A stretch of DNA of 46,800 nucleotides from an uncultured Lentisphaerota bacterium (GTDB lineage: Bacteria; Verrucomicrobiota; Lentisphaeria; Oligosphaerales; CAITYL01). Where the stretch lies: assembly GCA_903896595.1 (NCBI GenBank), contig CAITYL010000360.1, positions 1-46,800 on the forward strand. The letters run 5' to 3'. Each line of letters starts with the position of its first letter. Within the stretch, counting starts at the first letter, position 1. This document shows, one piece after another, positions 24,461 to 33,681 of the stretch. The position numbers and the translations under genes are program-made. A model generated the notes under the pieces. It was not told where the DNA came from and ran no database searches. It saw nothing but the letters and a program-made list of their open reading frames with translations.

Positions 24461-27439
24461 ATGCGTGTTTCCGCCATTCGTTTACCGCCCCTGTTTGTCC
24501 TAGGGATTTTCCTCATGCTCCGGGCAATGCCTGCAGCCGGCGCGGCGCCGGATGCGGAGTTCGCACCGCTGGACCTCCGTCCGTATTGCAACCAGGGGTT
24601 CCGTGACGAGGTGGCCGGCGACCAGGTTGGCGGCTGGACCGACCAGGGTGGTGCTGACCTCCGCAGCCTTCCGGTCGGCCGGCAGGCGTTCTGCGGGGTG
24701 CTCTTTGACATCATCGACCCCGCAACCAACCACGGCCGTTCCTGCTTGATGTTCCGGGGACAGGCCCGCCCTTATTTCAAGGACCGGGTGGTCATTCCCG
24801 TCAACCGGAAGTTTGCGGTCCTCTATTTCTTGCAGGCGGGAGCCTGGGGCTGCGAAGGCGTGACGTACGTCCTGACTTACCGGGATGGTAGCCGCGCGAT
24901 CCGCAAAGTGGATTCCAACACCATCGGCGACTGGGCACAACCTGCGGAATTGGCGGGGGCCGAACTGGCGTGGGAGGGGCTTACCGCCACCCGCGCCGCC
25001 GCCGGAGTGTGGATGATGCCGTGGAAAAACCCGTATCCAGACAAGGAAATCGCCTCGCTCTCCATTCTATCGGAGGCAAACGGCAGCGTCACGGGAGTGT
25101 TGGCCATTACCGGAGCCAGGAGCGAACGCCGGCAGGCCGCCCCGGATGGCGCCATCGACGCCCCCGCCGCATTGCAGGGAGTGGCCTGGCTCGACCGTTA
25201 TTATTACTATCGGGGGCAACCGTTTACCGGCACCGTGCGCCTGAAAAATTTTGCCGCCAGGGACCGGACGGGAAAGCTGGTGGCTGAACTTTACGCCGGC
25301 CAGCACCGGATCGCCACCCAGGAACTCCCGTTGTGGCGGAGTGCGGTTGAGGCCGGGGACACGGTGGAACTGCCGTTCGCCCTGCCCAATGCCCAGCCGG
25401 AGGGGCTGTATGACCTCACATTCAGCCTTGTCCCGGAGCCGGCCACCGGCGCCCCCCCCGTTGTCCTGGACCGGGTCACCGTCGCCTCCATGGGGGAGCC
25501 GCCGCGCCAACCGCTCACCGGCGCCAATTTCCGCCAGTACGACCAGCCGTTGACCCTGATGATCGGCTACGTGCATGACGAAACCACGTTGCGCCGCGAT
25601 TTTGCCGAGATGAAGCGCAAGGGCTACGACATCGTCTGCCTGGAATGGTTCTGGCGAATGCTGGAGCCGCAGCGGGGGCAGTACACCTTCGAGTACCTGG
25701 ACCAGGTGATCAAACTGGCCGATCAGGCGGGGCTCAAGTACATGATGTACCTCGGGTTCTGGAGCCGCAATCCAGACTGGGCCCCCACCCTGTCCGGTTC
25801 CGCCGATCCCAAGAAGACCCAGGAGGAGCAGGTCGACCTGGCCGATCCCATGGTGGTCCAGGCGATGGTGCAACTTTACGGCAAGCTGGCCGAACGGCTG
25901 AAGAACAATGACGCCGTCATGGGCTACGTCATCCGCCTGCACTATTATGTCGGCAAGGCCGGCCAGACTGCGGCGGCACGCCAAACCTGGGCCAATTTTC
26001 TGGCCGGCAAGGGGTACGCAACACCGGCAGCGATCCTGGCGCTGTACGGCGGCCGGCCGGCCGCCGAACTCTTTGACGGCAAGGGCGGAGTCCGCTTTCC
26101 AGAACGGGAACGCTACGGCAACGATCCCAAGACGGCGGTGTTGTGGCACCTGGCGCTGCGCTTCACCGAGGAACGGATGCTGGCGGTCACGGAGGCGTGC
26201 TGCCGCGAAATCCGCAAGCACGACCCGGTCAAGCCGATCCGCCTCAATTTGGCCCCGTCCTACGAGCCCGAATGCGACGAAACCTCCGGGTTTTCGCAGA
26301 TCGGCTTCTACCAACTGGCGGAACGGTATGGCGGGACCATCAACCAGGAGTGTTTTGAATACGCCACCCATGCCGCCAGAGAACCGCGCCTGGCGCGGCA
26401 TTACGGCGTGCCACTGACCACCGAGGGCGGCGCCGTGCCCCCCCAGAAGGCGATCATTGCCCGCCTCTACGCTCATGCCATCGAGAACGACGTGGCCTAT
26501 GTGGCCTACTGCCACTGGCTGGTCCGGACCCAGTTGTTCGAGTGGTTCAAGTACAAGCCGTTCTGGAAGATCCGAAAAAGTTACACGCGGGTCTGCGACA
26601 ACCTCGCCGTGACCAGTTTTTGGCGGGATTCCTGGGTGGGGACGCCGGACTGGAACCTGTTCTTCCAGAACCACCATGTGGTCAACGAGGCGCTGGCGTT
26701 CAATCACTGGGAATATGACGTGATCAACGAGGATCTGCTGGCCCGCGGCAAAGTGGAAAAAGGCCAGGTCCTGCTGGACACCAACAGCCTCTGCCTGCCG
26801 GAGGAAACCTGCCGGGAGCTCATGCGCTTCATGGAGAACGGTGGCACCCTGGTCGCCAACTGGCTGACCGGCTACAACCGATTGGACGGCCAGCCGCCCT
26901 ATCTGTTACTGCGCCAATATGCGCACATCGAGCTTGCGGAGGGCGTCCAAGGAACGGTGACGTTTGGCCGCCAGCAGCTGGCCGGACGCACGGGACTGGC
27001 CCTGACCGCCAAGCCAGGGGACATGGTGCTGGCCCGGTGGGCCGACCAGCGCCCCGCCGCGCTGATCCGTACCGTCGGCAAGGGCCGGCTGGTGCTGGTC
27101 GGCTTCTCGGTGACGCTCGACGATTTCACCAACGGCGTCATGGATCGTATCCTGGCGGACGCCGGCGTCCGGCGTCACCTCAGCTCCGATGCGGATGAGG
27201 CGGGGCTGGCCCAAAACGACCGGGGCGGATTCTTTGTCACCCTCTTGAACAATCAGCCAAAACCGCGGGAGGCGGTGACCAAGGTGTACCAGTTGCCGCC
27301 GAACCAGAACTATCAGATCAAGGACCTGATGCGGCATGAGCAATGGCAACTCCGGACGGACGCCGCCGGCATCCTCGACTTCCGCCTGCCCATGGAAGGC
27401 CAAGCCTGCGCCTTCGCGGAAGTGATTAAGGTGCCTTGA
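24461..27439 (+). CDS. Secreted GH42-like glycoside hydrolase
   Basis: A 992-residue exported protein. Signal peptide MRVSAIRLPPLFVLGIFLML with cleavage near PAAGA-AP. Residues about 30-370 are beta-rich domains. From about 375 a TIM barrel begins; YDIVCLEWFWRMLEPQRGQY and FEYLDQVIKLADQAGLKYMM are GH42-type (beta-galactosidase) strands. The usual acid/base Asn-Glu after strand 4 is not seen: the equivalent place reads GYVIRLHYYVG. Glu655 in TTEGG is a possible nucleophile. A Rossmann-like GH42 trimerisation-type domain (LLDTNSLCLPEETCRELMRF, GGTLVANWLTGYN) and a C-terminal beta domain follow. It may be an atypical or inactive glycosidase. Met 24461 is chosen because the signal peptide starts there. 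Confidence 0.75.
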   Translation: MRVSAIRLPPLFVLGIFLMLRAMPAAGAAPDAEFAPLDLRPYCNQGFRDEVAGDQVGGWTDQGGADLRSLPVGRQAFCGVLFDIIDPATNHGRSCLMFRGQARPYFKDRVVIPVNRKFAVLYFLQAGAWGCEGVTYVLTYRDGSRAIRKVDSNTIGDWAQPAELAGAELAWEGLTATRAAAGVWMMPWKNPYPDKEIASLSILSEANGSVTGVLAITGARSERRQAAPDGAIDAPAALQGVAWLDRYYYYRGQPFTGTVRLKNFAARDRTGKLVAELYAGQHRIATQELPLWRSAVEAGDTVELPFALPNAQPEGLYDLTFSLVPEPATGAPPVVLDRVTVASMGEPPRQPLTGANFRQYDQPLTLMIGYVHDETTLRRDFAEMKRKGYDIVCLEWFWRMLEPQRGQYTFEYLDQVIKLADQAGLKYMMYLGFWSRNPDWAPTLSGSADPKKTQEEQVDLADPMVVQAMVQLYGKLAERLKNNDAVMGYVIRLHYYVGKAGQTAAARQTWANFLAGKGYATPAAILALYGGRPAAELFDGKGGVRFPERERYGNDPKTAVLWHLALRFTEERMLAVTEACCREIRKHDPVKPIRLNLAPSYEPECDETSGFSQIGFYQLAERYGGTINQECFEYATHAAREPRLARHYGVPLTTEGGAVPPQKAIIARLYAHAIENDVAYVAYCHWLVRTQLFEWFKYKPFWKIRKSYTRVCDNLAVTSFWRDSWVGTPDWNLFFQNHHVVNEALAFNHWEYDVINEDLLARGKVEKGQVLLDTNSLCLPEETCRELMRFMENGGTLVANWLTGYNRLDGQPPYLLLRQYAHIELAEGVQGTVTFGRQQLAGRTGLALTAKPGDMVLARWADQRPAALIRTVGKGRLVLVGFSVTLDDFTNGVMDRILADAGVRRHLSSDADEAGLAQNDRGGFFVTLLNNQPKPREAVTKVYQLPPNQNYQIKDLMRHEQWQLRTDAAGILDFRLPMEGQACAFAEVIKVP

Positions 27440-27440
27440 C

Positions 27441-29972
27441 TCACGGGGCGCTTGGGGTCGCCAAAGTCGGAAGTTGCCTTTCCCGCCAGCGGGTGTGCAG
27501 ATGTTGTGCGGCGGCCAGGGCCGTCTTCGCCTCCTCCGCGGTGGTGCCGGCGGGGCCGAAACGGGTTTGGATGAACAGGGAGAAGATCGCCATCAGGTCA
27601 GTGCCGCCAGCCGTGTGTTGCCGCTCCAGCCAGTCCCCGTATTCGAGCAGATCCTGATTACCGGCACGGTGGCACTCCCACAGGTTGAGCAGTTCGGAGC
27701 TGAAGGCATAACAGTGGGTGATCACCAGGCGCGGGTCGCCGTCAGCGGCGCGGCACAGGCGGGACCAGGCCAGGGCACAACGCCGCTGCCGCCGCCAGCG
27801 TCCCCAGGCTTGTGCCACCGGCCGCCGCACCAGGAAACCGAGGAGAAAAAGCGCGCCGGCCAGGGCCATGCCGGCAAAAACGTGGTGACTGATGCCGAAC
27901 ACGGCGTCCAGCCAACGATTCCACTGCCGCGTGAGATGAAGCCCCAGATCGCGCAGCCACTGGCGCCATTGGGTGCCGGCCTGGGTGAGCGTGTGTTTGA
28001 GGACGTCCCAGGTAACGGCGCCCGTGGCCTTGGCCAGACTCTTGGTGTCCGGCATGACGGTGCGGGTTTCCTGCTGAGCGCGGGACACGATGGAGTCCCT
28101 CACCTTTTCGATGGCCGCCGCGACGCGGGACGGCGCGTCGCTGGGGGGTGCCATCGGATTGACCTCGGCGGGCGCCGGTTCCCGCCGGGCCAATTCGGGT
28201 ACTCCCGCCTCCCACTCATCGGTGAAGGGATCCCGCAACTTGCCGAGTACGGCGGGGGTGGGTTGCAAGTTGAGGTTGCCGGGGGCCACGCCGTCAAACG
28301 TCAGCCAGCCATAGGGCGGAATCAGGATTTGGCACCAGGCGTGGGCGTGATACTCATGAACTTCAAACAGGCCGCTGACGACGTTGTAATTTCCCGGGGC
28401 ATAGCCGGTGGCGAGCCGGGCCGGCAGGCCGGCGAGGCGGGCCAGCACGGTGAGCGCCTGGGCGGACTGGGCGCAGGCACCCTCCCGGCTGGTAAAGAGA
28501 AAAAATTCGACGGGATTCACTCCCGGTGGCGGTCGGGGTGAGGTCAGGGAATAGCGGTAATTGGAGCGCAGATAGTCTCTTAACGCCAGGGCCTTCCGGT
28601 AAGGCGTCGTTTTGGGGGCGGTCAGGCGGAGCGCCAGTTGCCGGACCCGCGGGGCGGCGGCCTCCAGGGGAACGTCCAGGAGCCGTTGGGCGTCTTTGCT
28701 CCACGTTTTGGGCAGGACGGACTGGTCGCCGGTAAACCACGGGAGTCGTGACCGGCAGCGGTAACGCCAGGGCGCGGGCGGCGGGGAGCCTTCCAAATGA
28801 ACGCCGGCCGGCGTTAGGCGGGTGACGGGGGTGTTGTCCGGGCTATTGGCGTCGTTGCTCTCGCCGTCCGGGGTATCCCAAACCACCTGGTCCATCATGA
28901 ACGCTCCGGGCAGCCACGGCGAGTCGGTTTTCTCGAGCGCAAAACTTTGGTCAACGGTTCGGGTGGGGCCGGCCAGGACAGGAAAATCCATGCCGGAGCG
29001 GTTGGTCGCGAGAGGGGAGGAGCGCCAATGCGTCCCGTCATACTCATCATAAAGTCGCACTAGCCAATACAATTTTTCGGTACATTTCACCCGGAACACC
29101 AAGGCTTGGCCAAGGGTTCCCGCACCGCTGCCATCCAACGATTCCCACGCCTGGCTGGTGTTCCCGGTGTTCACTTGGGTTTGGGCGCGCGGGGTGATCA
29201 CGCGGACCTTGCGGCCGCTGTCGATCATCCTGGTGGCGGCGGCGTCATCCTGAAGCCAAGGCGTCTGCCACCACTCTTTCCACAGCTTCGGGTAACGCAT
29301 GCGTTCCGTCACGCTGAAACTGACGGGAAATACCCCGAAACCGCCGCGACCGCCGGGGGGGAACAGGGCAAAAACAACCAGGGTGGCGAGCAGAAACAAG
29401 AAAAAGTGGATCGCCCGGAACCCCCGCTCCTGGCGGTACGTCCGCAAGTGCCGGACCGTGTGGGTTCGCTGCTCCGCCAGCCCCGCCGCCCGCGTCCGAT
29501 ACAGCATCCAAACCCCCGTGGCCACGAACAGGATGGCCACCGGCAAGTACAGGCGCCGCAAAGGAATGAACCCGCCATAGGCGATCATGATCAGCGATCC
29601 GAAGGCCACCACGTTGTAGCCGGACCGGGGCGGCTCCATCAGCAGGGCCAAGCCCAGCAGGGCGGTGGACTCAATGAGCGCCAGATCGAGGGCAGTGCTT
29701 TTTAGCCGGGCCTGCATCCACCAGAAGGCCATTCCGACCAGGACGAGCTGCATCCCCCAGCGGCCATACTGCCACCCGCTCCGGGTGGGCAGGAATGACA
29801 CCCCCATGGCCAGAAAGGCGCCGGCCAGCACCCCCAGCGTCAGCCGCGGGTCCGCATATTGCCACAGCCCGCCAGTGGCGCCACAGAGAAACAGGACGAG
29901 GATGCCGAACCGGCTCGGCAACGGCATCCGGTCCTCCGCGGGGAGACTGGCTGGCTGGGAGTTACGCCCCAT
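27441..29972 (-). CDS. Transglutaminase-like membrane protein (TgpA type)
   Basis: An 843-residue inner-membrane protein. The first 210 residues hold about six or seven membrane spans. A large extracytoplasmic region follows, with the transglutaminase triad Cys (GACAQSA, about 499), His (HAHAW, about 543) and Asp (FDGVAP, about 559). One more span is at about 700-720 (FAGMALAGALFLLGFLV), and a cytoplasmic DUF4129-like tail ends the protein. It may act on periplasmic peptides or cell-wall proteins. It overlaps the DUF58 gene by 11 bp and forms with it and MoxR the conserved MoxR-DUF58-TgpA operon. Convergent with the glycosidase gene, only one base between stops. Confidence 0.9.
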   Translation of the reverse strand: MGRNSQPASLPAEDRMPLPSRFGILVLFLCGATGGLWQYADPRLTLGVLAGAFLAMGVSFLPTRSGWQYGRWGMQLVLVGMAFWWMQARLKSTALDLALIESTALLGLALLMEPPRSGYNVVAFGSLIMIAYGGFIPLRRLYLPVAILFVATGVWMLYRTRAAGLAEQRTHTVRHLRTYRQERGFRAIHFFLFLLATLVVFALFPPGGRGGFGVFPVSFSVTERMRYPKLWKEWWQTPWLQDDAAATRMIDSGRKVRVITPRAQTQVNTGNTSQAWESLDGSGAGTLGQALVFRVKCTEKLYWLVRLYDEYDGTHWRSSPLATNRSGMDFPVLAGPTRTVDQSFALEKTDSPWLPGAFMMDQVVWDTPDGESNDANSPDNTPVTRLTPAGVHLEGSPPPAPWRYRCRSRLPWFTGDQSVLPKTWSKDAQRLLDVPLEAAAPRVRQLALRLTAPKTTPYRKALALRDYLRSNYRYSLTSPRPPPGVNPVEFFLFTSREGACAQSAQALTVLARLAGLPARLATGYAPGNYNVVSGLFEVHEYHAHAWCQILIPPYGWLTFDGVAPGNLNLQPTPAVLGKLRDPFTDEWEAGVPELARREPAPAEVNPMAPPSDAPSRVAAAIEKVRDSIVSRAQQETRTVMPDTKSLAKATGAVTWDVLKHTLTQAGTQWRQWLRDLGLHLTRQWNRWLDAVFGISHHVFAGMALAGALFLLGFLVRRPVAQAWGRWRRQRRCALAWSRLCRAADGDPRLVITHCYAFSSELLNLWECHRAGNQDLLEYGDWLERQHTAGGTDLMAIFSLFIQTRFGPAGTTAEEAKTALAAAQHLHTRWRERQLPTLATPSAP

Positions 29973-31185
29973 GGCACAAGGCTCCGGTGAGCGACGTTCC
30001 CGGTCGCAGATGGAAGATCTCGAACATGCCTTGGCGTAACCGGGGGACCGGCGCCGGGGCCGCGGCTTGGCGCCGGTCCGCCGCCTGGAATGCGCTTTTG
30101 TCGGCGCAGAACCAGCGAACGGTCATGCCTTGCAGGGCCAGCAGGCGCAGGGTGTTTTCCAGGGCGGGGGTGACGGCCAGACTCAGGCAGATCACCACGC
30201 CATCCCGTGGCAGTTTTTCCGCCAGATCCAAGGCGGCTTCGGCCAACGGGACCGGTCCCGGTTCCAATAACGCCAGTTCGTAGAGCACGTTTGCTTTGAT
30301 CTGCGAAGCCGGGGCGGGCGGGATCAACCGGCGGCGCGCGCCGCCAGCGGCAAACGCGACCTGGCAGTAGAGGTCCGCCACATGGGTGATGATGCTGGCC
30401 GCCGCCCGAACTTGGTACTCTAGATTCGATTCCGGCCCCGGCCCGCTCACACCGGCCGCTTCCGCGTCCACCAGGAGGGCGATCGACATCACCGCGTCCC
30501 GTTCAAATTCCCGCACCATCAGCCGGCCAAATTTGGCGCTGCTCTTCCAGTGAATATTGCGCAACCCGTCCGCGGCGTGGTGTTCCCGGATGCTGTACAC
30601 CTCCTGGCTGGTGCCGGCCACACTGAGGGCGGAACCGGCGGTGGCCACCAGCGTCGGCTTGGGTTTCCAGGGAAAATCCGGCAGCGATTCGACCGCCGGG
30701 GTGATCAGGATGGATTGCGGCAGGTCAATGGCCCGCTCACGATAAAACAAGCCGGCCGGGTCCCCGCCCCGGAGAATGACCCGGCGCTGTTCGAAACCGC
30801 CTCGGCGTTGGGTGAGGATGCGCCGGTTCACCACCCGTTCCTCCCGCGCCCCCAGCGCATCCACCAAGGTGAAATGCGCAGGGGCCGCCGCAAAGGCGCA
30901 CCGTTCGCGGATGATAAAGGTTTGGCGCCGTCGCTTCAGCCGGTTGCTGACGATCAACGGCATGGACAGCAACTGTCCGGCCGCGGCCTCCCCGGCCGGT
31001 CCCCGCTGGACCACCAGTCCGCGCAGCGACACCAGGGCGCAGGCCAGGCTGGCCAGGGTCAGGGCCAGGGCGCTGCTGGCGAACGCGCACACCACGAAAC
31101 TGTTGTACATGGTCGCCGTCACAAACAAGTAGACGGCGCCCGCACACAGGATCCAGCCGCGTTGGGTTGGCCACAGCCAACGCAT
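29962..31185 (-). CDS. DUF58 domain protein
   Basis: A 407-residue protein with two N-terminal membrane spans (about 10-60) and a cytoplasmic region. The DUF58 hallmark GLRNIHWKSSAKFGRL is present, followed by a vWA-like fold (MSIALLVDAEAAG) whose MIDAS-like motif is weak. DUF58 proteins work with MoxR ATPases, probably as a partner that MoxR remodels, and with the transglutaminase encoded next. The start abuts the end of the MoxR gene with no spacer, showing tight coupling. Confidence 0.9.
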   Translation of the reverse strand: MRWLWPTQRGWILCAGAVYLFVTATMYNSFVVCAFASSALALTLASLACALVSLRGLVVQRGPAGEAAAGQLLSMPLIVSNRLKRRRQTFIIRERCAFAAAPAHFTLVDALGAREERVVNRRILTQRRGGFEQRRVILRGGDPAGLFYRERAIDLPQSILITPAVESLPDFPWKPKPTLVATAGSALSVAGTSQEVYSIREHHAADGLRNIHWKSSAKFGRLMVREFERDAVMSIALLVDAEAAGVSGPGPESNLEYQVRAAASIITHVADLYCQVAFAAGGARRRLIPPAPASQIKANVLYELALLEPGPVPLAEAALDLAEKLPRDGVVICLSLAVTPALENTLRLLALQGMTVRWFCADKSAFQAADRRQAAAPAPVPRLRQGMFEIFHLRPGTSLTGALCHGA

Positions 31186-32472
31186 TTAGGCCTTCTCCCA
31201 TTTCGCGATTGGATGCTGTTCCAACAGGGTGGCAACCACCTGCTCCGCACTCTCCCATTCCGCCCGCGCCTGCATTTTGAGCGGCATGCGATGGCTGAGC
31301 ACGGATACCGCCAGGTCCCGCGCGTCGCGCGGCAGCACGAATGCCCGCCCGTTGAGGGCCGCCAGGCTCTGGCTGGCCCGCATCAGGGCCACCGCCGCCC
31401 GGGGGCTGCAGCCAAAGGCGAAGGCCGGATGTTTGCGGGTGGCGTCAATGAGGGTGATGATGTAGTCCATCACCGGCTCCGACACATGCACCGTGCGCAC
31501 CAGGGCCTGGCATTGCAAGATATCATTGGCGCGCAGAACATAAGAAATGTCATTGATGGGGTGACGGGCCACCTGGCTGGAGAGAATTTCGCGCTCCGCC
31601 GCGTTCGACGGATAGCCCATGCGCAGCCGCATCAGAAAACGGTCCAACTGCGGTTCCGGCAACGGATAGGTGCCGTGAAAATCCACCGGGTTCTGGGTGG
31701 CGATGACAAAAAACGGCTTGGGCAGCACATGAGTCTGGCCGTCCACCGTCACCACCGCCTCGGACATGCACTCGAGCAGGCTGGACTGGGTCCGCGGCGT
31801 GCCGCGGTTGATCTCGTCGGCCAGAATGACGTTGGCGAAAATGGGGCCGGGGGTGAAATTGAACTGCCGGGCGTGGTCGTCGTACACTGTCACGCCCGTG
31901 ATGTCGCTGGGCAGCATGTCGGGCGTGAACTGGATCCGCTTGAACTCGGCGCGGATCGACTTGGCCAGGGCCTGGCAGAGCATGGTCTTGCCGACGCCCG
32001 GCACGTCCTCGATCAGCACATGGCCGTCACTGAGCAGCCCGATCAGCACGTTGCGCACCACTTCCTCCTTGCCGCGGATCACCTTTTGGATATTGTCCCG
32101 GACCAGCGCCACCATCGATTGCAGGTAGGGCAGGTTGGTGATCGGTTCCGCTTCCCGCTGGGCGCCCAAGGTGTCATTTTCCACCTCGTCGTAGATCAGG
32201 ATCACTTCGCCGAGCTGAATCACATCCTTGTGCTTGATCGGGACGCTGCCGACCACGCGCTGGGAGTTGAGGAAGCTCCCGTTTGAACTGCCCTGGTCCT
32301 GCAAGGTCACCGTGTCTTCGCTCCGGATCGCCAGGGCATGTTTGCGGGAGACGCCGTTGCCGGTCAGCACCAGGTCGTTGTCTTCGGGACTGCGACCGAT
32401 CCGGGTCGGTCCTTCCGGCAGGACAAATTCGCTCCGGTCACGGTACCCGTGTTGAACAATAAATTTTGGCAT
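31186..32472 (-). CDS. FHA-MoxR fusion AAA ATPase
   Basis: A 428-residue fusion. Residues about 20-95 form an FHA phosphothreonine-binding domain with its signature residues: Gly26-Arg27, Ser42-Arg-Lys-His45 and Ser62-x-Asn64-Gly65. Residues about 115-420 form a MoxR AAA+ module: Walker A DVPGVGKT at 156-163, Walker B VILADEINR, sensor 1 IATQNPV and the C-terminal lid (SPRAAVALMRASQ). MoxR ATPases act as chaperones for vWA/DUF58 partners. The fused FHA domain suggests control by Ser/Thr phosphorylation, with no kinase in this window. First gene of a three-gene operon. Confidence 0.93.
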   Translation of the reverse strand: MPKFIVQHGYRDRSEFVLPEGPTRIGRSPEDNDLVLTGNGVSRKHALAIRSEDTVTLQDQGSSNGSFLNSQRVVGSVPIKHKDVIQLGEVILIYDEVENDTLGAQREAEPITNLPYLQSMVALVRDNIQKVIRGKEEVVRNVLIGLLSDGHVLIEDVPGVGKTMLCQALAKSIRAEFKRIQFTPDMLPSDITGVTVYDDHARQFNFTPGPIFANVILADEINRGTPRTQSSLLECMSEAVVTVDGQTHVLPKPFFVIATQNPVDFHGTYPLPEPQLDRFLMRLRMGYPSNAAEREILSSQVARHPINDISYVLRANDILQCQALVRTVHVSEPVMDYIITLIDATRKHPAFAFGCSPRAAVALMRASQSLAALNGRAFVLPRDARDLAVSVLSHRMPLKMQARAEWESAEQVVATLLEQHPIAKWEKA

Positions 32473-32580
32473 GCGTAAACCCTCGGCCCTCGTAGGGGCG
32501 TTATGTCCTGAACGTATTGAGGAAATTGCAAATGTAGCCAGAATTTAGTAGCCAGTAGCCAGAATGTTTACAACCTATCT

Positions 32581-32643
32581 ACCATACGCATTTTTAATCG
32601 CCCAAATCAACCCGGCAAATGGATGGTTCCGAACACCATTTTT
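32581..32643. repeat. 62-bp dispersed repeat, inverted copy
   Basis: Reverse complement of the repeat at 22453-22514, including CGGCAAATGGATGGTTCCGA. The whole 32473-33237 gap (765 bp) holds only such sequence: a TTCATGNNCTTCATG run near 32718-32742, and two copies of CGCGCCTCTGCGGGAGAAA (about 32799 and 33117). No gene seen. Confidence 0.75.
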
Positions 32644-32798
32644 CACCATGAAGATCACGAAGAAAAAGCGTAATCAGGACGTCTATCTGCGTTTTGGCCG
32701 CTTTGCTGCCGGTTTACTTCATGTGCTTCATGCTCTTCATGGTTAAAACTTGGATTAAGAACGGGATTCTTGGCAGTTTTGGCGGTTTCTCTGCGCCT

Positions 32799-33140
32799 CC
32801 GCGCCTCTGCGGGAGAAATGCGTATAGCTTCTGAATTCCATGTAACCGTGGGTTTTGCAGGCTCATCGCAGTCACTCCTGACCGCGGCGACTCCGGGACG
32901 GCGCTGATAGGACACCGCAACGGGCCACCCAGTTCCCTTGCCTGGCCTGTGGGCAGACCGGTAGCCGCATTCGTATCCCCGGCGCCCACTGTAATGAGAC
33001 GGCAAACGTTTTCAAAGGGATATAGTTAAAATAACGACGTTCAGCCGGGCTCCCTTGGGAACACAGAGCCCCGCTCGGCGCGATTGCCTTGCGGAGGGGG
33101 CGTTTTCCTTGCAACTCCGCGCCTCTGCGGGAGAAACGCC
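32799..33140. repeat. Pair of CCGCGCCTCTGCGGGAGAAA repeats
   Basis: The same approximately 20-bp string occurs at about 32799-32817 and 33116-33135 in direct orientation, each followed by CGYVTAT. Sequence of this class is common in intergenic DNA of PVC bacteria, as I recall it. Confidence 0.55.
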
Positions 33141-33237
33141 TATCATCATCGTGCCCATGACAGCGGCCAGCCGCGCGCCACCGGCTTGCGAACCCGGCCA
33201 GACCGGCTATGGTTACCCTCCGTTAATCGCACCATGT

Positions 33238-33311
33238 GCGGGTGTAGCATAATGGTAATGCTCTAGCTTCCCAAGCTAGCAACGTGGGTTCGATTCCCAT
33301 CACCCGCTCCA
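33238..33311 (+). tRNA. tRNA-Gly (anticodon CCC), CCA encoded
   Basis: A full cloverleaf can be drawn: acceptor GCGGGTG (33238-33244) with CACCCGC (33301-33307), anticodon stem CTAGC/GCTAG around loop TTCCCAA with anticodon CCC, and a T arm with TTCGATT loop. Discriminator T33308 is followed by CCA at 33309-33311, so the 3' end is encoded. A terminator follows 20 bp downstream. It reads GGG codons. Confidence 0.95.
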
Positions 33312-33330
33312 TTCTTATCTCTATATAAAT

Positions 33331-33368
33331 AAAGCGGTTGTGGTTAAAAACACGGCCGCTTTCTTTTT
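33331..33368 (+). terminator. Rho-independent terminator after tRNA-Gly
   Basis: AAAGCGG (33331-33337) pairs with CCGCTTT, with an inner GTG/CAC pair around GTTAAAAA, and a CTTTTT tail follows. Its position 20 bp past the tRNA 3' end fits. Confidence 0.75.
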
Positions 33369-33681
33369 GCCGTGAAACGCCTAGAAACGCCCAAAAACAC
33401 CCCTTTAATGTCATTTTTGGCTACATTTTGACTACAGTCTTTTTGAGCTCAACTCGTGCTAGCCTACAAGCTAGAACTCCGGAGAATATGACATAGTAGC
33501 CCCCACCAGCGCCCCGGCGCCCCACTTCCCCCCCCCCGCCCCAGGTCACGGCATGGGCGGAGACGCCCGACGCCTGCTGGTGACCTAGCGCGGCCCCGGT
33601 CAGCGGCAGTCGCAGCATGTGGACGATAGCGCGCTGTTCCCACTGGCTTGAATGTACCATATTTGATACTACGGTATTGAG
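33369..33681. other. Gene-free stretch between tRNA-Gly and a toxin-antitoxin pair
   Basis: Contains repeated GGCTACATTTTGACTACA-like sequence near 33418-33437, a run of ten C near 33527-33536, and an imperfect inverted repeat TACC...GGTA around 33656-33677 just before the toxin gene that could be its operator. The position right after a tRNA is a usual integration site, but I find no integrase or duplicated tRNA end here. Confidence 0.35.

Noticed and set aside
33223..33414. Minus-strand frame over the tRNA with a VMGIEPTLLAWEARALPLCYTR-like peptide
   Set aside because: This peptide is the reverse reading of the tRNA-Gly sequence and is not a gene.
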